From Pseudomonadota bacterium (GTDB lineage: Bacteria; Myxococcota_A; UBA9042; GCA-2863065), in the NCBI GenBank assembly GCA_005776585.1, contig SXOX01000039.1:1-55871 (forward strand): a DNA stretch of 55,871 nucleotides, in the 5' to 3' direction. Within the stretch, counting starts at the first letter, position 1. Every line of letters starts with the position of its first letter. The notes under the pieces were generated by a model, which saw nothing but the letters and a program-made list of their open reading frames with translations, did not search any database and was not told the DNA's origin. The translations under genes were made by a program, and so were the position numbers. Shown here piece by piece: positions 32,341-40,835 of this stretch.

Positions 32341-34458
32341 ATGCACCAGGCCCGTACTTGGTACTACGTTCTCGCTCTGGCACTGCTCGCGCGCTGCGGG
32401 TCCGACGCGACCACGGGGAGTGGCGGGCTGCGCGACCTCGGGGTCCTCCCCGTGGACGAGGGCCTCGTCTCGAGCGACACGGCGACCGTCGAGCTGCCCC
32501 CTTCGGGCGACGCGTCCCCCACGTCGTGTACGGGCGAGGCCATCGGTTGCTCCGGGACGGTCACGACGTGGCTGTGCGTCAACGGCGTGCGGCAGTTTGG
32601 TACGATGTGCGGCAAGGACGCCTTCTGCCTCGACGGCCGCTGCGCCAAGCCCGCGACCTGCAAGCCGGGCGAGAATGTCGGCTGCGACGGCGTGACGTAT
32701 CGGCTCGTATGCACGGCCGACGGCAAGGCCGCGGCCGCCATCCCGTGCGCGTCAGGGCTCAAGTGCGTCGCCGGCGAGTGCAAGCAGGTCGCCTGCACGC
32801 CGGGGATCGGCCAGTGCGCGACCAAGACGAGCGTCGCGCTCTGCAAGCCCGATGGCTCGGGCTTCGGCGCCGAGACCGCCTGCGACGAGGGCAAGACGTG
32901 CGTCGGCGGCCACTGCGTCTCGCTGTGTGAGGCGGACATCAAGTACAACACGAACGTCGGCTGTGAGTACTGGTCGGTCGACCTCGACAACGACCCGACC
33001 CACAACCCCGCGTTCCCCGCCCAGCCGACGCCGGAGATGTTTCCCCACAGCGTCGTCATCAGCAACCCGGGCAAGAGCAGCGCGGTCATGACGTTCACGG
33101 TCCACGTGGGGTGTGCCGACGGCTCGAAGTGCACGCCGAGCGTGACGACCTGCAACAACGCGCTCGGCACCGTCTGCGGCACTCCCGCGCAGGAGTATGA
33201 CCTCGCATTCGCCGACAACGTCGTGCCTGCGGGCCAGAGCCGCGAGTTCAAGATGCCGGTCATGAACGTGAGCGGCTCCGTGGTCGCGCCCAAGGCCATC
33301 CGCATCATGGCCTCGAGCCCGGTCGTGGCCTCCCAGTTCAATCCCTTCAACTCCGAGAACGCAGCCTCGAACGACGGCTCCCTGCTCCTGCCCCGAAACG
33401 CGCTGGGCAAGCTCTACTTCGCCGTCTCGCTGCCCTCGCGCGGCGCGATCACGGATCTCCAGGGCAACCCGTGGTTTCCGGCCAACAACGGCTTCTTGGC
33501 CGTGGTCGCGACCGCGGCGGCCACGACCGTCCAGGTCACGCCGACGGTCGACGTCCTTGCCAATCCCACGGGCGGCGTCCCGCAAGGAGGCGCGACGCCC
33601 AAGACGCTCGTCGCGGGTCAGACGTACGTGTTTACGCTGGAGCGGTACGACGTGCTCAACCTGGAGCAGGAGGGCAAGCTCAAGCCGGTGCCCCCGGGGA
33701 AGATCCCCGACCAGGATCTCACCGGCACCCGCATCGAGGCCGACAAGGCGGTCGTCGTGTTCAGTGGCCACCAGGTCGCTGGCATCCAGGAGGCCATCAA
33801 GTCGCAGTTCACCGACGAGTGGGACAGTTGCTGCACCGAGCACTTGGAGGAGCAGCTCATGCCGGTCGAGACGTGGGGCACCGAGGCGCTGTGCGTCAAG
33901 TCGAAGCCGCGCGGCCAAGAGATGGACCGATGGGTCATCGTGGCAGGAGACGACGCAGTGACACTGAAGACCGTGCCCTCGATCGACGGCCTGGACGGCA
34001 CGGTCTTGGCCAAGGCCGGCGACGGTGTGCGCGTCGAGACCAAGGAGAGCTTCACGCTCACGGCCACAGGACGCATCCAGGTCGTGCAGTTTCTGATGAG
34101 CCAAGGACAGACGCAGCCCAAGTCCCTGGGAGCCGGGCCCGGCGACCCGACGATGATGCTCATCCCGCCGAGCAAGCAGTATCGGGAGGAGTACGTCATC
34201 CAGACCGCGGAGGGCTTTGGAGCCAATTGGACGACCGTGATTCGACCGAAGGGCGCGACGGTGACGGTCGACGGCGTGGCGGTGGCGAACAGCGACTTCG
34301 AGGCCATTGGAAGCGGGGCGTGGGAGTTCGCCTACCGCGAGGTGGCCAAGGGCGTGCACACCTTCAAGAGCGACACGCCGTTCGGACTGATGGTCTATGG
34401 CTACGGCGGAGTGACGGCCTACGGCTATCCGGGAGGGATGAAGCTCGAAGCGAAGTAG
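32341..34458 (+). CDS. IgGFc-binding-protein N-terminal-domain surface protein
   Basis: 705 residues. The ATG at 32341 follows GGAGG at a good distance. The N-terminus is signal-like and ends ALLARC (Cys19); Arg at -1 is unusual for a lipobox, so lipidation is uncertain. A Cys-rich stretch with short repeats (about 60-210; CKPGENVGCDG, CTPGIGQC) precedes a large beta-rich region matching the IgGFc_binding family. Typical pieces are VVISNPGKSSAVMTF, SQFNPFN, VVFSGHQVAGIQ, EEQLMPVETWG and FGLMVYGYGG. In myxobacteria these are large cell-surface proteins of unknown ligand; the name comes from a human mucin-like protein and does not imply IgG binding. Confidence 0.8.
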   Translation: MHQARTWYYVLALALLARCGSDATTGSGGLRDLGVLPVDEGLVSSDTATVELPPSGDASPTSCTGEAIGCSGTVTTWLCVNGVRQFGTMCGKDAFCLDGRCAKPATCKPGENVGCDGVTYRLVCTADGKAAAAIPCASGLKCVAGECKQVACTPGIGQCATKTSVALCKPDGSGFGAETACDEGKTCVGGHCVSLCEADIKYNTNVGCEYWSVDLDNDPTHNPAFPAQPTPEMFPHSVVISNPGKSSAVMTFTVHVGCADGSKCTPSVTTCNNALGTVCGTPAQEYDLAFADNVVPAGQSREFKMPVMNVSGSVVAPKAIRIMASSPVVASQFNPFNSENAASNDGSLLLPRNALGKLYFAVSLPSRGAITDLQGNPWFPANNGFLAVVATAAATTVQVTPTVDVLANPTGGVPQGGATPKTLVAGQTYVFTLERYDVLNLEQEGKLKPVPPGKIPDQDLTGTRIEADKAVVVFSGHQVAGIQEAIKSQFTDEWDSCCTEHLEEQLMPVETWGTEALCVKSKPRGQEMDRWVIVAGDDAVTLKTVPSIDGLDGTVLAKAGDGVRVETKESFTLTATGRIQVVQFLMSQGQTQPKSLGAGPGDPTMMLIPPSKQYREEYVIQTAEGFGANWTTVIRPKGATVTVDGVAVANSDFEAIGSGAWEFAYREVAKGVHTFKSDTPFGLMVYGYGGVTAYGYPGGMKLEAK

Positions 34459-34492
34459 CGGCTCCGCCCGTGAGGATGGTCTAAATCAGAGC

Positions 34493-36118
34493 TTAGAGTC
34501 CACCCTTCACGGTGCGCGTACCGAGGGGCTGCACAGGACGGGTGTTGTCCTTGAAGATCGCCGTGAACGCGTCGATCTGCGCCTTGGACGCCTCGATCGG
34601 CTCCGACATGACCATCCACTTCACGCCCTCGCCACAGGCTGGCGTCGTGAGCGAGCCCGGGTAGCTCCAGAGCGACTTCGTCGCAGGGAGCATCCCCGAC
34701 GCGTCGACCTTCTCGTTAGCAACCGCGGCTGCCGCCGCCTTGGACGCCGGGAGATTCGCGAATACGCCCTTGAGAGCCGCATTCTCGGCGCCCTCCTTGA
34801 TGAACACGCCAATGACGGCGAGACCGCCATCGTCGGCCTTGTGGACGAAGTGAGCCTCGATGGGCTGGGGCTTGCCGTCGACCGTATGCTCGCTCTTGGC
34901 GTGAAAGTGGAACTGCAGCAGCTTGTACGACTTGCCACTGACGGTAATGGTGCTGCCCGCGGCGTAGTCGACTTGCACAGTGTGTCCATTGTTACCGATG
35001 ACGAGCGGCGCCTCGGCGTAGGTGATGGCCAGGTCGGCCGACGCCGCCGGCGTGACCGTCGACACGAGGTCGATCGGCGACTGCTCGGTGCCGGTCTTGC
35101 ACGTGGCCCAAGCGGTCGCGAGCTCACCCCAATGCGAGGGGCCCGTGTCGCCCGAGTAGGTCCAGTGAGCGCCCTCGATCTCGCGCGCGTTGAGCGGCTG
35201 CACTGGTCGCGCGTTGTCGGGGAAGATCGCGGTATAGGCATCGATCTGCGCCTTAGACGCCTTGAGCGCCTCCTCCAGGACGAACCAGGTCACGCCCTCC
35301 GTACACGGTGGCGTGGTCAGTGACCCATGGTAGTTCCACCCCGCAAGCTCCTTGGGGAGCACGTTACCTGCATTGACCGTCGCGTTGGCGATAGTCGCGG
35401 GAGCGCTCTCGGTGGCCGGGAGGTTGGAGAAAACCGACTTCAAGCCGTCGTTTTCCGCACCCTCGTCGATGAGCGCGCCGATGACCGCGAGCTTGCCGGC
35501 AGCGTCTTTGTGGACGAAGTGCACTTCGAGCGGCGACTGCTTGCCGTCAATGCTGTGCTCGCTCTTGGCGTGAAAATGGAACTGCAGCAACTCGAACGCC
35601 GTGCCGCCGATGGTCACCGTACTCCCCTTGGGGTAGTTGACCTGGATCGTGTGTCCGTTGTTCTCGATCTCGAGCGGCGCTTCCTTATAGGCCAACACGG
35701 CGCCGTGCAGTTTGCCCGGGACGATCTTGCTCGAGATGTCGACTGGCGACTGCTCCTTGCCGTCCTTGCAGGTCGCGTACTCCGCAGCGAGGTCGCCCCA
35801 GTGCGCAGGTCCATCGTTGCCACTGTAGGTCCAGTGCGGCTTGCCCGTGTGCGTGTCGTCGTGACCGTCAGCCGCCATCCCATGGTCAGTGGTCGTGCCG
35901 TGGTCGGTCGTCGTGCCGTGGTCGGTCGTCGTGCCGTGATCGGTCGTCGTGCCGTGATCGGTCGTCGCCCCGTGGTCGGTCGTCGCAGGCGTATCGCTGG
36001 TGCTGATGCCAGTATCCGTGGCGGCAGTCGCCGTCGGCTGAGACTCCGAGGTCTTACAAGCCGAGGTCCATCCCATCGTGGCGACGAGCGCCAAACCCAA
36101 TCCGTATCGCTTCATCAT
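34493..36118 (-). CDS. Lipoprotein with two complete alpha-carbonic anhydrase domains
   Basis: 541 residues. The signal ends TSAC (Cys21). A His/Asp/Thr repeat linker (TTTDHG-type, six copies, about 45-80) follows. Two alpha-CA domains come next: about 94-305 and 315-535. Both keep the three zinc ligands (His181, His183, His200; His404, His406, His423) and the LTTP motif with the active-site Thr. Both are therefore likely catalytic, interconverting CO2 and bicarbonate at the cell surface or in the periplasm. The two domains are similar enough to suggest an internal duplication. AGGAGA precedes the start; a second Met at 36115 is also possible. Confidence 0.9.
   Translation of the reverse strand: MMKRYGLGLALVATMGWTSACKTSESQPTATAATDTGISTSDTPATTDHGATTDHGTTTDHGTTTDHGTTTDHGTTTDHGMAADGHDDTHTGKPHWTYSGNDGPAHWGDLAAEYATCKDGKEQSPVDISSKIVPGKLHGAVLAYKEAPLEIENNGHTIQVNYPKGSTVTIGGTAFELLQFHFHAKSEHSIDGKQSPLEVHFVHKDAAGKLAVIGALIDEGAENDGLKSVFSNLPATESAPATIANATVNAGNVLPKELAGWNYHGSLTTPPCTEGVTWFVLEEALKASKAQIDAYTAIFPDNARPVQPLNAREIEGAHWTYSGDTGPSHWGELATAWATCKTGTEQSPIDLVSTVTPAASADLAITYAEAPLVIGNNGHTVQVDYAAGSTITVSGKSYKLLQFHFHAKSEHTVDGKPQPIEAHFVHKADDGGLAVIGVFIKEGAENAALKGVFANLPASKAAAAAVANEKVDASGMLPATKSLWSYPGSLTTPACGEGVKWMVMSEPIEASKAQIDAFTAIFKDNTRPVQPLGTRTVKGGL
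35879..35986 (-). repeat. Six 18-bp tandem repeats encoding TTTDHG
   Basis: 108 bp of near-identical 18-bp units code for (A/T)TTDHG six times between the lipid anchor and the first carbonic anhydrase domain. Differences between copies are a few bases. Copy number could change by slippage without changing the frame. The His-Asp pairs could bind zinc. Confidence 0.85.
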
Positions 36119-36250
36119 TCGAATTCTCCTGTCTTGCCCGAGATGTGAAGCGTGCCAACCAAACCAAACGACGTACTTGATTCGGAACGCGGAGCCGAAC
36201 GTCTATCACCGGACACGAGAAGTCAAGCGGGCGGTCCCATCGGCTCTGCA

Positions 36251-36279
36251 TTGCTCGACGGGGGCCGTTCTTGTACGGT
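36251..36279 (+). promoter_or_regulatory. Promoter of the FHA-ABC gene, leaderless type
   Basis: TTGCTC (36251-36256), 17 bp, and TACGGT (36274-36279), followed by 6 nt and GTG at 36286. No ribosome binding site is present. The arrangement decides the choice of the GTG at 36286 as start. Confidence 0.5.
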
Positions 36280-36285
36280 CCGCGG

Positions 36286-38553
36286 GTGGCGGCCAGCAAT
36301 CGGAGCGACAGCGAGTTCCCAGACGAGCCCGGCGCGCGAACGGCGGTGCTCGCCGACGGTCGCGCCTTTCGCAACGTGCGGGACGTCTGCGACCTCACGC
36401 TGGAGGACGACGGCGCACGCCTGAGCCCGCTCGGCGGGAGTGAGGGCGTCCAAATTCCATATCGCCGTCTCGATGGCGGTGACGTCGGCCTGCTCATCGG
36501 GCGCGATCCCAGCTGCGATCTGGTGATCTCGAGCCCGCTCGTCTCGGCGCGTCACGCAGAGCTAAGGCTGACGGCAGAGCGGACGCTGCTGGTCGACCTC
36601 GGCTCCACCAACGACACGTTCGTCAACAAGATCCGCCTGCGCTCGGGTGAGGCGTGGCCCGTGTGGGAATCGTTCCGTGTTGTCATCGGCAGCCGACAGC
36701 TCGTGCTGCATGGGAGTCGCGTCACGCGCCCGACGGATCGGCCACGGCTCCCCCTCGCCGCGATGGACCTGCATGCCGGCAGCGGTCAGCGGCTCTGGCT
36801 GCGCGAGGCGAGCCTGGCCATCCGGCCGGGAGAGCTAGTCGTCGTCAAGGGTTTCACGGGCAGCTCGAAGTCGGTGCTCCTGGAGCTGCTCGCCGGTCGC
36901 GTCCGCCCGCTGCGGGGCCAAACGACGCTCGCGGGGATGGAGCTCCACCGGCACGCGCGGCGACTGCGGCCGCTCATCGGCTACGTCCCCGACGAGCGCG
37001 CGCTGCTGCCACTGCTGACGGTCCAGCAGTGGCTCCGCTCGGTGGGACGGCTACGGGTGGCGGGGCTACGTCGCAAGGCGGTCCGCGCTCGCATCGACGA
37101 CGTCCTGACGCGCCTCGAGCTCAGCAGCGTCCGGCGCCAGCGGCTCGCCACACTGTCGCTCGGTCAGCGCAAACGTTTGCTGCTCGGCGCCGAGCTTCTG
37201 GTCGACCCGCCGGTGCTGTTCGTCGACGAGGTCACGAGCAACGTGGACGTGGGCACCGAGGAGCGCGTCCTGCGGGTGCTGCGCGAGAAGGTGAGCTTCG
37301 GCCACGTCGTGGTCGCCATCACCCATCACGACGTGAACCTGGAGGACACCGATCAGGTCGTCTTCATGTGCCGCGGCCGGATGGTCTTCGCCGGCACCCC
37401 CGGAGAGCTGCTCCCGTTCTTCGGCGCGCGCGACTCCCGCGATCTGAACGAGACGCTCGACGCGGACAAGGACGAGGCCCTCGCCGAGCGCACGGCGGAG
37501 ACCTGGGCGCGCACGTTCTCCGAGTCGCCCCTGGCGCTCCGCCACCAGCAGCGCCTCGACGAGGTCAGGGCCCTGACGCCTGCGGGGCTCGAGGTCCTGC
37601 GACCCTATCGCAAGCGCGCCCGGCCGGGCTTTCTGCGGCAGACGTGGGGAGCGCTCCACCGCAACGCCCTCTCGTTCTCGAAGGACCTCGCCAGCGTCTT
37701 CTTCGGACTGTGCTTCGGGCCGCTCGTCGCGCTACTGGTCGCGCTCGTGCTGCCAACGCGCGTGGACCTGGTGCAGGCCGTCCAAAAGCTCGAGATCTCC
37801 AAGGAGACCAAGCGGATCGCGCTCTCGAATCCGCGCAGGTTGCCGAAGCTCACGCCCAAGGAGGCGGTCAAGGTCAAAGATCAGCTCACGGAGGGCCCCG
37901 CGTTCAAGGAAGAGCGCTCGCGCTTCCTGTATCGCCGCGCGGTGCAAGGCGTGCTGGTGCTCACGCTCGTCCTGGCGGGGATCCTGGTCGGCGCCGTGCA
38001 GATCGTCAAAGAGCAGGCCATGGCGCTGCATGAGCGACTGGCGGGTGTGCGCCGTACGAGCTACCTCTTCGCGAAGGTGCTCTGGCTCGGAGTCGTCGGC
38101 GCGCTGATGGCCGGCGGGCTCGCCGCTACGGCGCACCACGTGACGTATCTGGGTGAGCCGCTCTGGCAGGTCGCGCTCGTGCTCTATGCGACTGCGCTGG
38201 CCAGCCTGGCGCTCGGCCTCGCCGTCTCCGCGTGGACCGGCTCCACGGAGGCGGCGCTCTTCGTCGGGCTGCTGCTCGTCGCATGTCAGATCGTCTTCAG
38301 CGGGCTCATCCCAGCGCTCGGCGAGGCCTCGCTAAAGGCAGGTGCGTTCGTGCCGGCGGCCTGGGGCGCGCGCGGGCTCGCGGCCACCCTCGACGACCTC
38401 ACACGGATGCTGTACTTGGCGCTCGGCGACGTCCGCTTCGACGAGACTCCGCCGCTGCGTTCGGCGGCGATGAATGGCGCGATCGCGCTCGGGTGCGTGA
38501 TGGTCGCCTGGATGGGCCTTTGGTGGCGCGAACGCCGCGGCGCGACGCGCTAG
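36286..38553 (+). CDS. FHA-domain ABC-2 type transporter (ABCG-like half-transporter)
   Basis: 755 residues from GTG 36286; the upstream TTG at 36271 overlaps the -10 box and is less likely. Order: FHA domain (about 67-141; GRDPSCDLVI, SARH, GSTNDTFVN), then an ATPase domain with Walker A GFTGSSKS (189-196), signature LSLGQ (290-294), Walker B VLFVDEVTSNVD (310-321) and an H-loop THHD. Next comes a hydrophilic stretch and an ABC-2 membrane domain with about six helices (from about 460). ATPase-before-membrane order is that of ABCG-like half-transporters. Phosphothreonine binding by FHA suggests regulation by a Ser/Thr kinase such as the FHA kinase at 9749, which is inference. Substrate unknown. 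Confidence 0.85.
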   Translation: MAASNRSDSEFPDEPGARTAVLADGRAFRNVRDVCDLTLEDDGARLSPLGGSEGVQIPYRRLDGGDVGLLIGRDPSCDLVISSPLVSARHAELRLTAERTLLVDLGSTNDTFVNKIRLRSGEAWPVWESFRVVIGSRQLVLHGSRVTRPTDRPRLPLAAMDLHAGSGQRLWLREASLAIRPGELVVVKGFTGSSKSVLLELLAGRVRPLRGQTTLAGMELHRHARRLRPLIGYVPDERALLPLLTVQQWLRSVGRLRVAGLRRKAVRARIDDVLTRLELSSVRRQRLATLSLGQRKRLLLGAELLVDPPVLFVDEVTSNVDVGTEERVLRVLREKVSFGHVVVAITHHDVNLEDTDQVVFMCRGRMVFAGTPGELLPFFGARDSRDLNETLDADKDEALAERTAETWARTFSESPLALRHQQRLDEVRALTPAGLEVLRPYRKRARPGFLRQTWGALHRNALSFSKDLASVFFGLCFGPLVALLVALVLPTRVDLVQAVQKLEISKETKRIALSNPRRLPKLTPKEAVKVKDQLTEGPAFKEERSRFLYRRAVQGVLVLTLVLAGILVGAVQIVKEQAMALHERLAGVRRTSYLFAKVLWLGVVGALMAGGLAATAHHVTYLGEPLWQVALVLYATALASLALGLAVSAWTGSTEAALFVGLLLVACQIVFSGLIPALGEASLKAGAFVPAAWGARGLAATLDDLTRMLYLALGDVRFDETPPLRSAAMNGAIALGCVMVAWMGLWWRERRGATR

Positions 38554-38565
38554 GGGAGCAGTACC

Positions 38566-39759
38566 ATGGACTTCAATCTCAGCGAGGAACACCGGCTGGT
38601 CCGCGATGCCGCCCGCGACGTGCTCAAGCCCTTCGTGGCAAAGAAGGCGCACTACCGCGAGATGATCATGAAGCGGCGCGAGTTCCCCGAGGAGGTCTGG
38701 CGCGCGCTCTCCGAGGCTGGCTTCCACGGATGCCTCATTCCGCCCGAGCACGGGGGCACCGGCGCCGGGATGCTGGCCTTCGCCATCGTGTGCGAGACCC
38801 TCGCGGAGTATGGCTTCGGGAACCCGCTCATGATCCTCACGGCCATGGACGGTCAGTGCATCCTGAAGCATGGCTCGGCGGAGCTGAAGGCCCGCTTTCT
38901 GCCCCGTATCGCGCGTGGCGAGGTCAAGCTCTGCTTTGCGCTCACGGAGCCCAACGCGGGCTCGAACACCTTTCGGCTCGAGACCCTGGCCACGCGACAA
39001 GCCGATGGCACCTTCCGAGTGCGCGGACAGAAGACCTACATCACCGGCGCCAACGTCGCGGACTACGCACTGCTGGTCGTGCGCACGATGCCGCTCGCGG
39101 AGGTCGAGGCGCAGCGGCTGCCGAAGGCCTACGGCGTATCTTTGCTGCTGGTGGACCTCAAAGCACCGGGCGTGACGCTGCGGATGCTTCCCATGCGTGG
39201 CATCGAGGGCATGAACCAGTACGAGCTTTTCTTCGACGACGCCGAGGTGCCCGCCGACATGCTCGTCGGCCAGGAGCACGGCGGCATGATGTCGCTCTTC
39301 ATGTCGCTCAACCCCGAGCGCATCCTGGCGGCGGCGACGGCCTGCGGCATGACCACGCACCTGCTCGAGCAGTCGGTCGCCTACGCCAAGGACCGCAAGG
39401 TCTTCAAGGGGCGCGCCATCGGCGAGTATCAAGCCATCCAGCATCCGCTCGCGCTCGTGCGGATCGAGCTCGAGGCCACCCGCTTGCTCGTCCACAAGGC
39501 CGCGTGGGCGTGGGACAAGGGCCTGCCTCCCGGAGAGGTGGGCACGCTCGCGAACATGGCGAAGTACAAGGCCGCCGAGCTTGCCATCATGGCGGCCGAT
39601 CGCGCCGTGCAGACCCACGGCGGCGCGGGCTTCTCGGAAGAAGTCGGCATCGTCTACTACTGGGACGCGGCGCGCCTGTTGCGCACGGCTCCGGTCAGCA
39701 ACGAGATGGTGCTCAACTACATCGCCGAGCACACGCTCGGCCTCCCACGGTCCTACTAG
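38566..39759 (+). CDS. Acyl-CoA dehydrogenase family protein
   Basis: 397 residues; GGGGAG precedes the ATG. The flavoprotein signatures CFALTEPNAGSN and KTYITGANVADYALLVV, and the C-terminal QTHGGAGFSEEVGI, are intact. The position of the usual catalytic Glu (in YxxARxxxIxEGTSE) reads LLRTAPVSNE, so that Glu is Ala375. Glu251 in SLNPERILAA occupies the helix-G position used as catalytic base by isovaleryl- and long-chain acyl-CoA dehydrogenases, so activity on branched or long acyl-CoA is plausible. It lies 12 bp after the ABC gene and 2 bp before the agmatinase-like gene, so they may share a transcript. Confidence 0.85.
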   Translation: MDFNLSEEHRLVRDAARDVLKPFVAKKAHYREMIMKRREFPEEVWRALSEAGFHGCLIPPEHGGTGAGMLAFAIVCETLAEYGFGNPLMILTAMDGQCILKHGSAELKARFLPRIARGEVKLCFALTEPNAGSNTFRLETLATRQADGTFRVRGQKTYITGANVADYALLVVRTMPLAEVEAQRLPKAYGVSLLLVDLKAPGVTLRMLPMRGIEGMNQYELFFDDAEVPADMLVGQEHGGMMSLFMSLNPERILAAATACGMTTHLLEQSVAYAKDRKVFKGRAIGEYQAIQHPLALVRIELEATRLLVHKAAWAWDKGLPPGEVGTLANMAKYKAAELAIMAADRAVQTHGGAGFSEEVGIVYYWDAARLLRTAPVSNEMVLNYIAEHTLGLPRSY

Positions 39760-39761
39760 GC

Positions 39762-40835
39762 ATGAGCGGCTTCGATCCTGACGCCGCGGCGAGTGGCGAC
39801 GGCCTCTTCGGCCTCCCGTACACGCCCGAGGAGGCGGCACTCGTGCTCATCCCGGTGCCGTGGGACGCGACGACCTCGTACCGCGCGGGCACGAGCCGCG
39901 GACCCGAGGCCATCCTGAGCGCAAGCCGCCAGGTGGACCTCTTCGATCTCGACACGGGCCGTCCCTGGCAGGCCGGCATCGCGATGTTGCCCATCTCCGA
40001 CGAGGTGCTGGGCTGGAACGCCGCGGCGCGCGCCCTCGCCGAGCCCGTGATCGCGGCCGGTGGGCCGGTGACTCCGGAGTTGGCCGAGGCCGTCAGTCAC
40101 GTCAATCTGGCCTCCGAGCGCCTCAACGCGTGGGTCGAGCACCTCGCGACGCACTGGTTCGAGCGCGGCAAGATCGTCGGTATCGTTGGCGGTGATCACT
40201 CCACGCCACTCGGCGCGATCGCTGCGGCGGCGCGGGTGGCCCCGGGCCTCGGTATCCTGCACATCGACGCTCACGCCGACCTCCGTGAGGCGTACGAGGG
40301 CTTCACCTACAGCCACGCCTCCATCATGCACAACGTCTTGGAGCGGGTGCCCGAGGTCAAGCGCCTCGTCCAGGTCGCCATCCGAGACGTCGGCGAGCGC
40401 GAGGTCGAGCGCATCCAACGCGACGCAGGCCGCATCGTCACGTTCTATGACACCGACATCCGTGAGGAACTCTTCGCCGGGCAGCCGTTCAGCGAGGTCT
40501 GCCGGCACATGATCGCCAAGCTCCCGCAGGACGTATGGATTTCGCTCGACATCGACGGCCTGGACCCCGCGCTGTGCCCCAATACGGGGACGCCCGTGCC
40601 GGGAGGGCTCCAGCTCGCGGAGCTGATCTGCCTGTTGCGTCACCTCGTGGCGTCCGGCAGGCACATCGTAGGCTTCGATCTCAACGAGGTGGCCCCGGGT
40701 CCCGACGGCGACGAGTGGGACGGCAACGTCGGAGCGCGCGTGCTCTACAAGCTGTGCGGCATGACGCTCGTGTCCCAAGGGCTCGTCCCGCGCCCTCCCG
40801 GGTTCATTCGACCACCGCCGCCCCCGTCGCTTTGA
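39762..40835 (+). CDS. Ureohydrolase (agmatinase/arginase family)
   Basis: 357 residues. The binuclear manganese ligands are present in order: GGDHS, HIDAHADLR, SHASIMHN and SLDIDGLDPALCPNTG. These define arginase/agmatinase/formiminoglutamase hydrolases releasing urea or formamide. The insert between GGDHS and the N-terminal PWDATTSYRAGTSRGP segment is long (about 70 residues), so the substrate may differ from agmatine. The gene starts 2 bp after the acyl-CoA dehydrogenase stop. Its Pro-rich C-terminus (PPPPPSL) overlaps the 3' end of the convergent esterase gene by 32 bp. Confidence 0.88.
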   Translation: MSGFDPDAAASGDGLFGLPYTPEEAALVLIPVPWDATTSYRAGTSRGPEAILSASRQVDLFDLDTGRPWQAGIAMLPISDEVLGWNAAARALAEPVIAAGGPVTPELAEAVSHVNLASERLNAWVEHLATHWFERGKIVGIVGGDHSTPLGAIAAAARVAPGLGILHIDAHADLREAYEGFTYSHASIMHNVLERVPEVKRLVQVAIRDVGEREVERIQRDAGRIVTFYDTDIREELFAGQPFSEVCRHMIAKLPQDVWISLDIDGLDPALCPNTGTPVPGGLQLAELICLLRHLVASGRHIVGFDLNEVAPGPDGDEWDGNVGARVLYKLCGMTLVSQGLVPRPPGFIRPPPPPSL

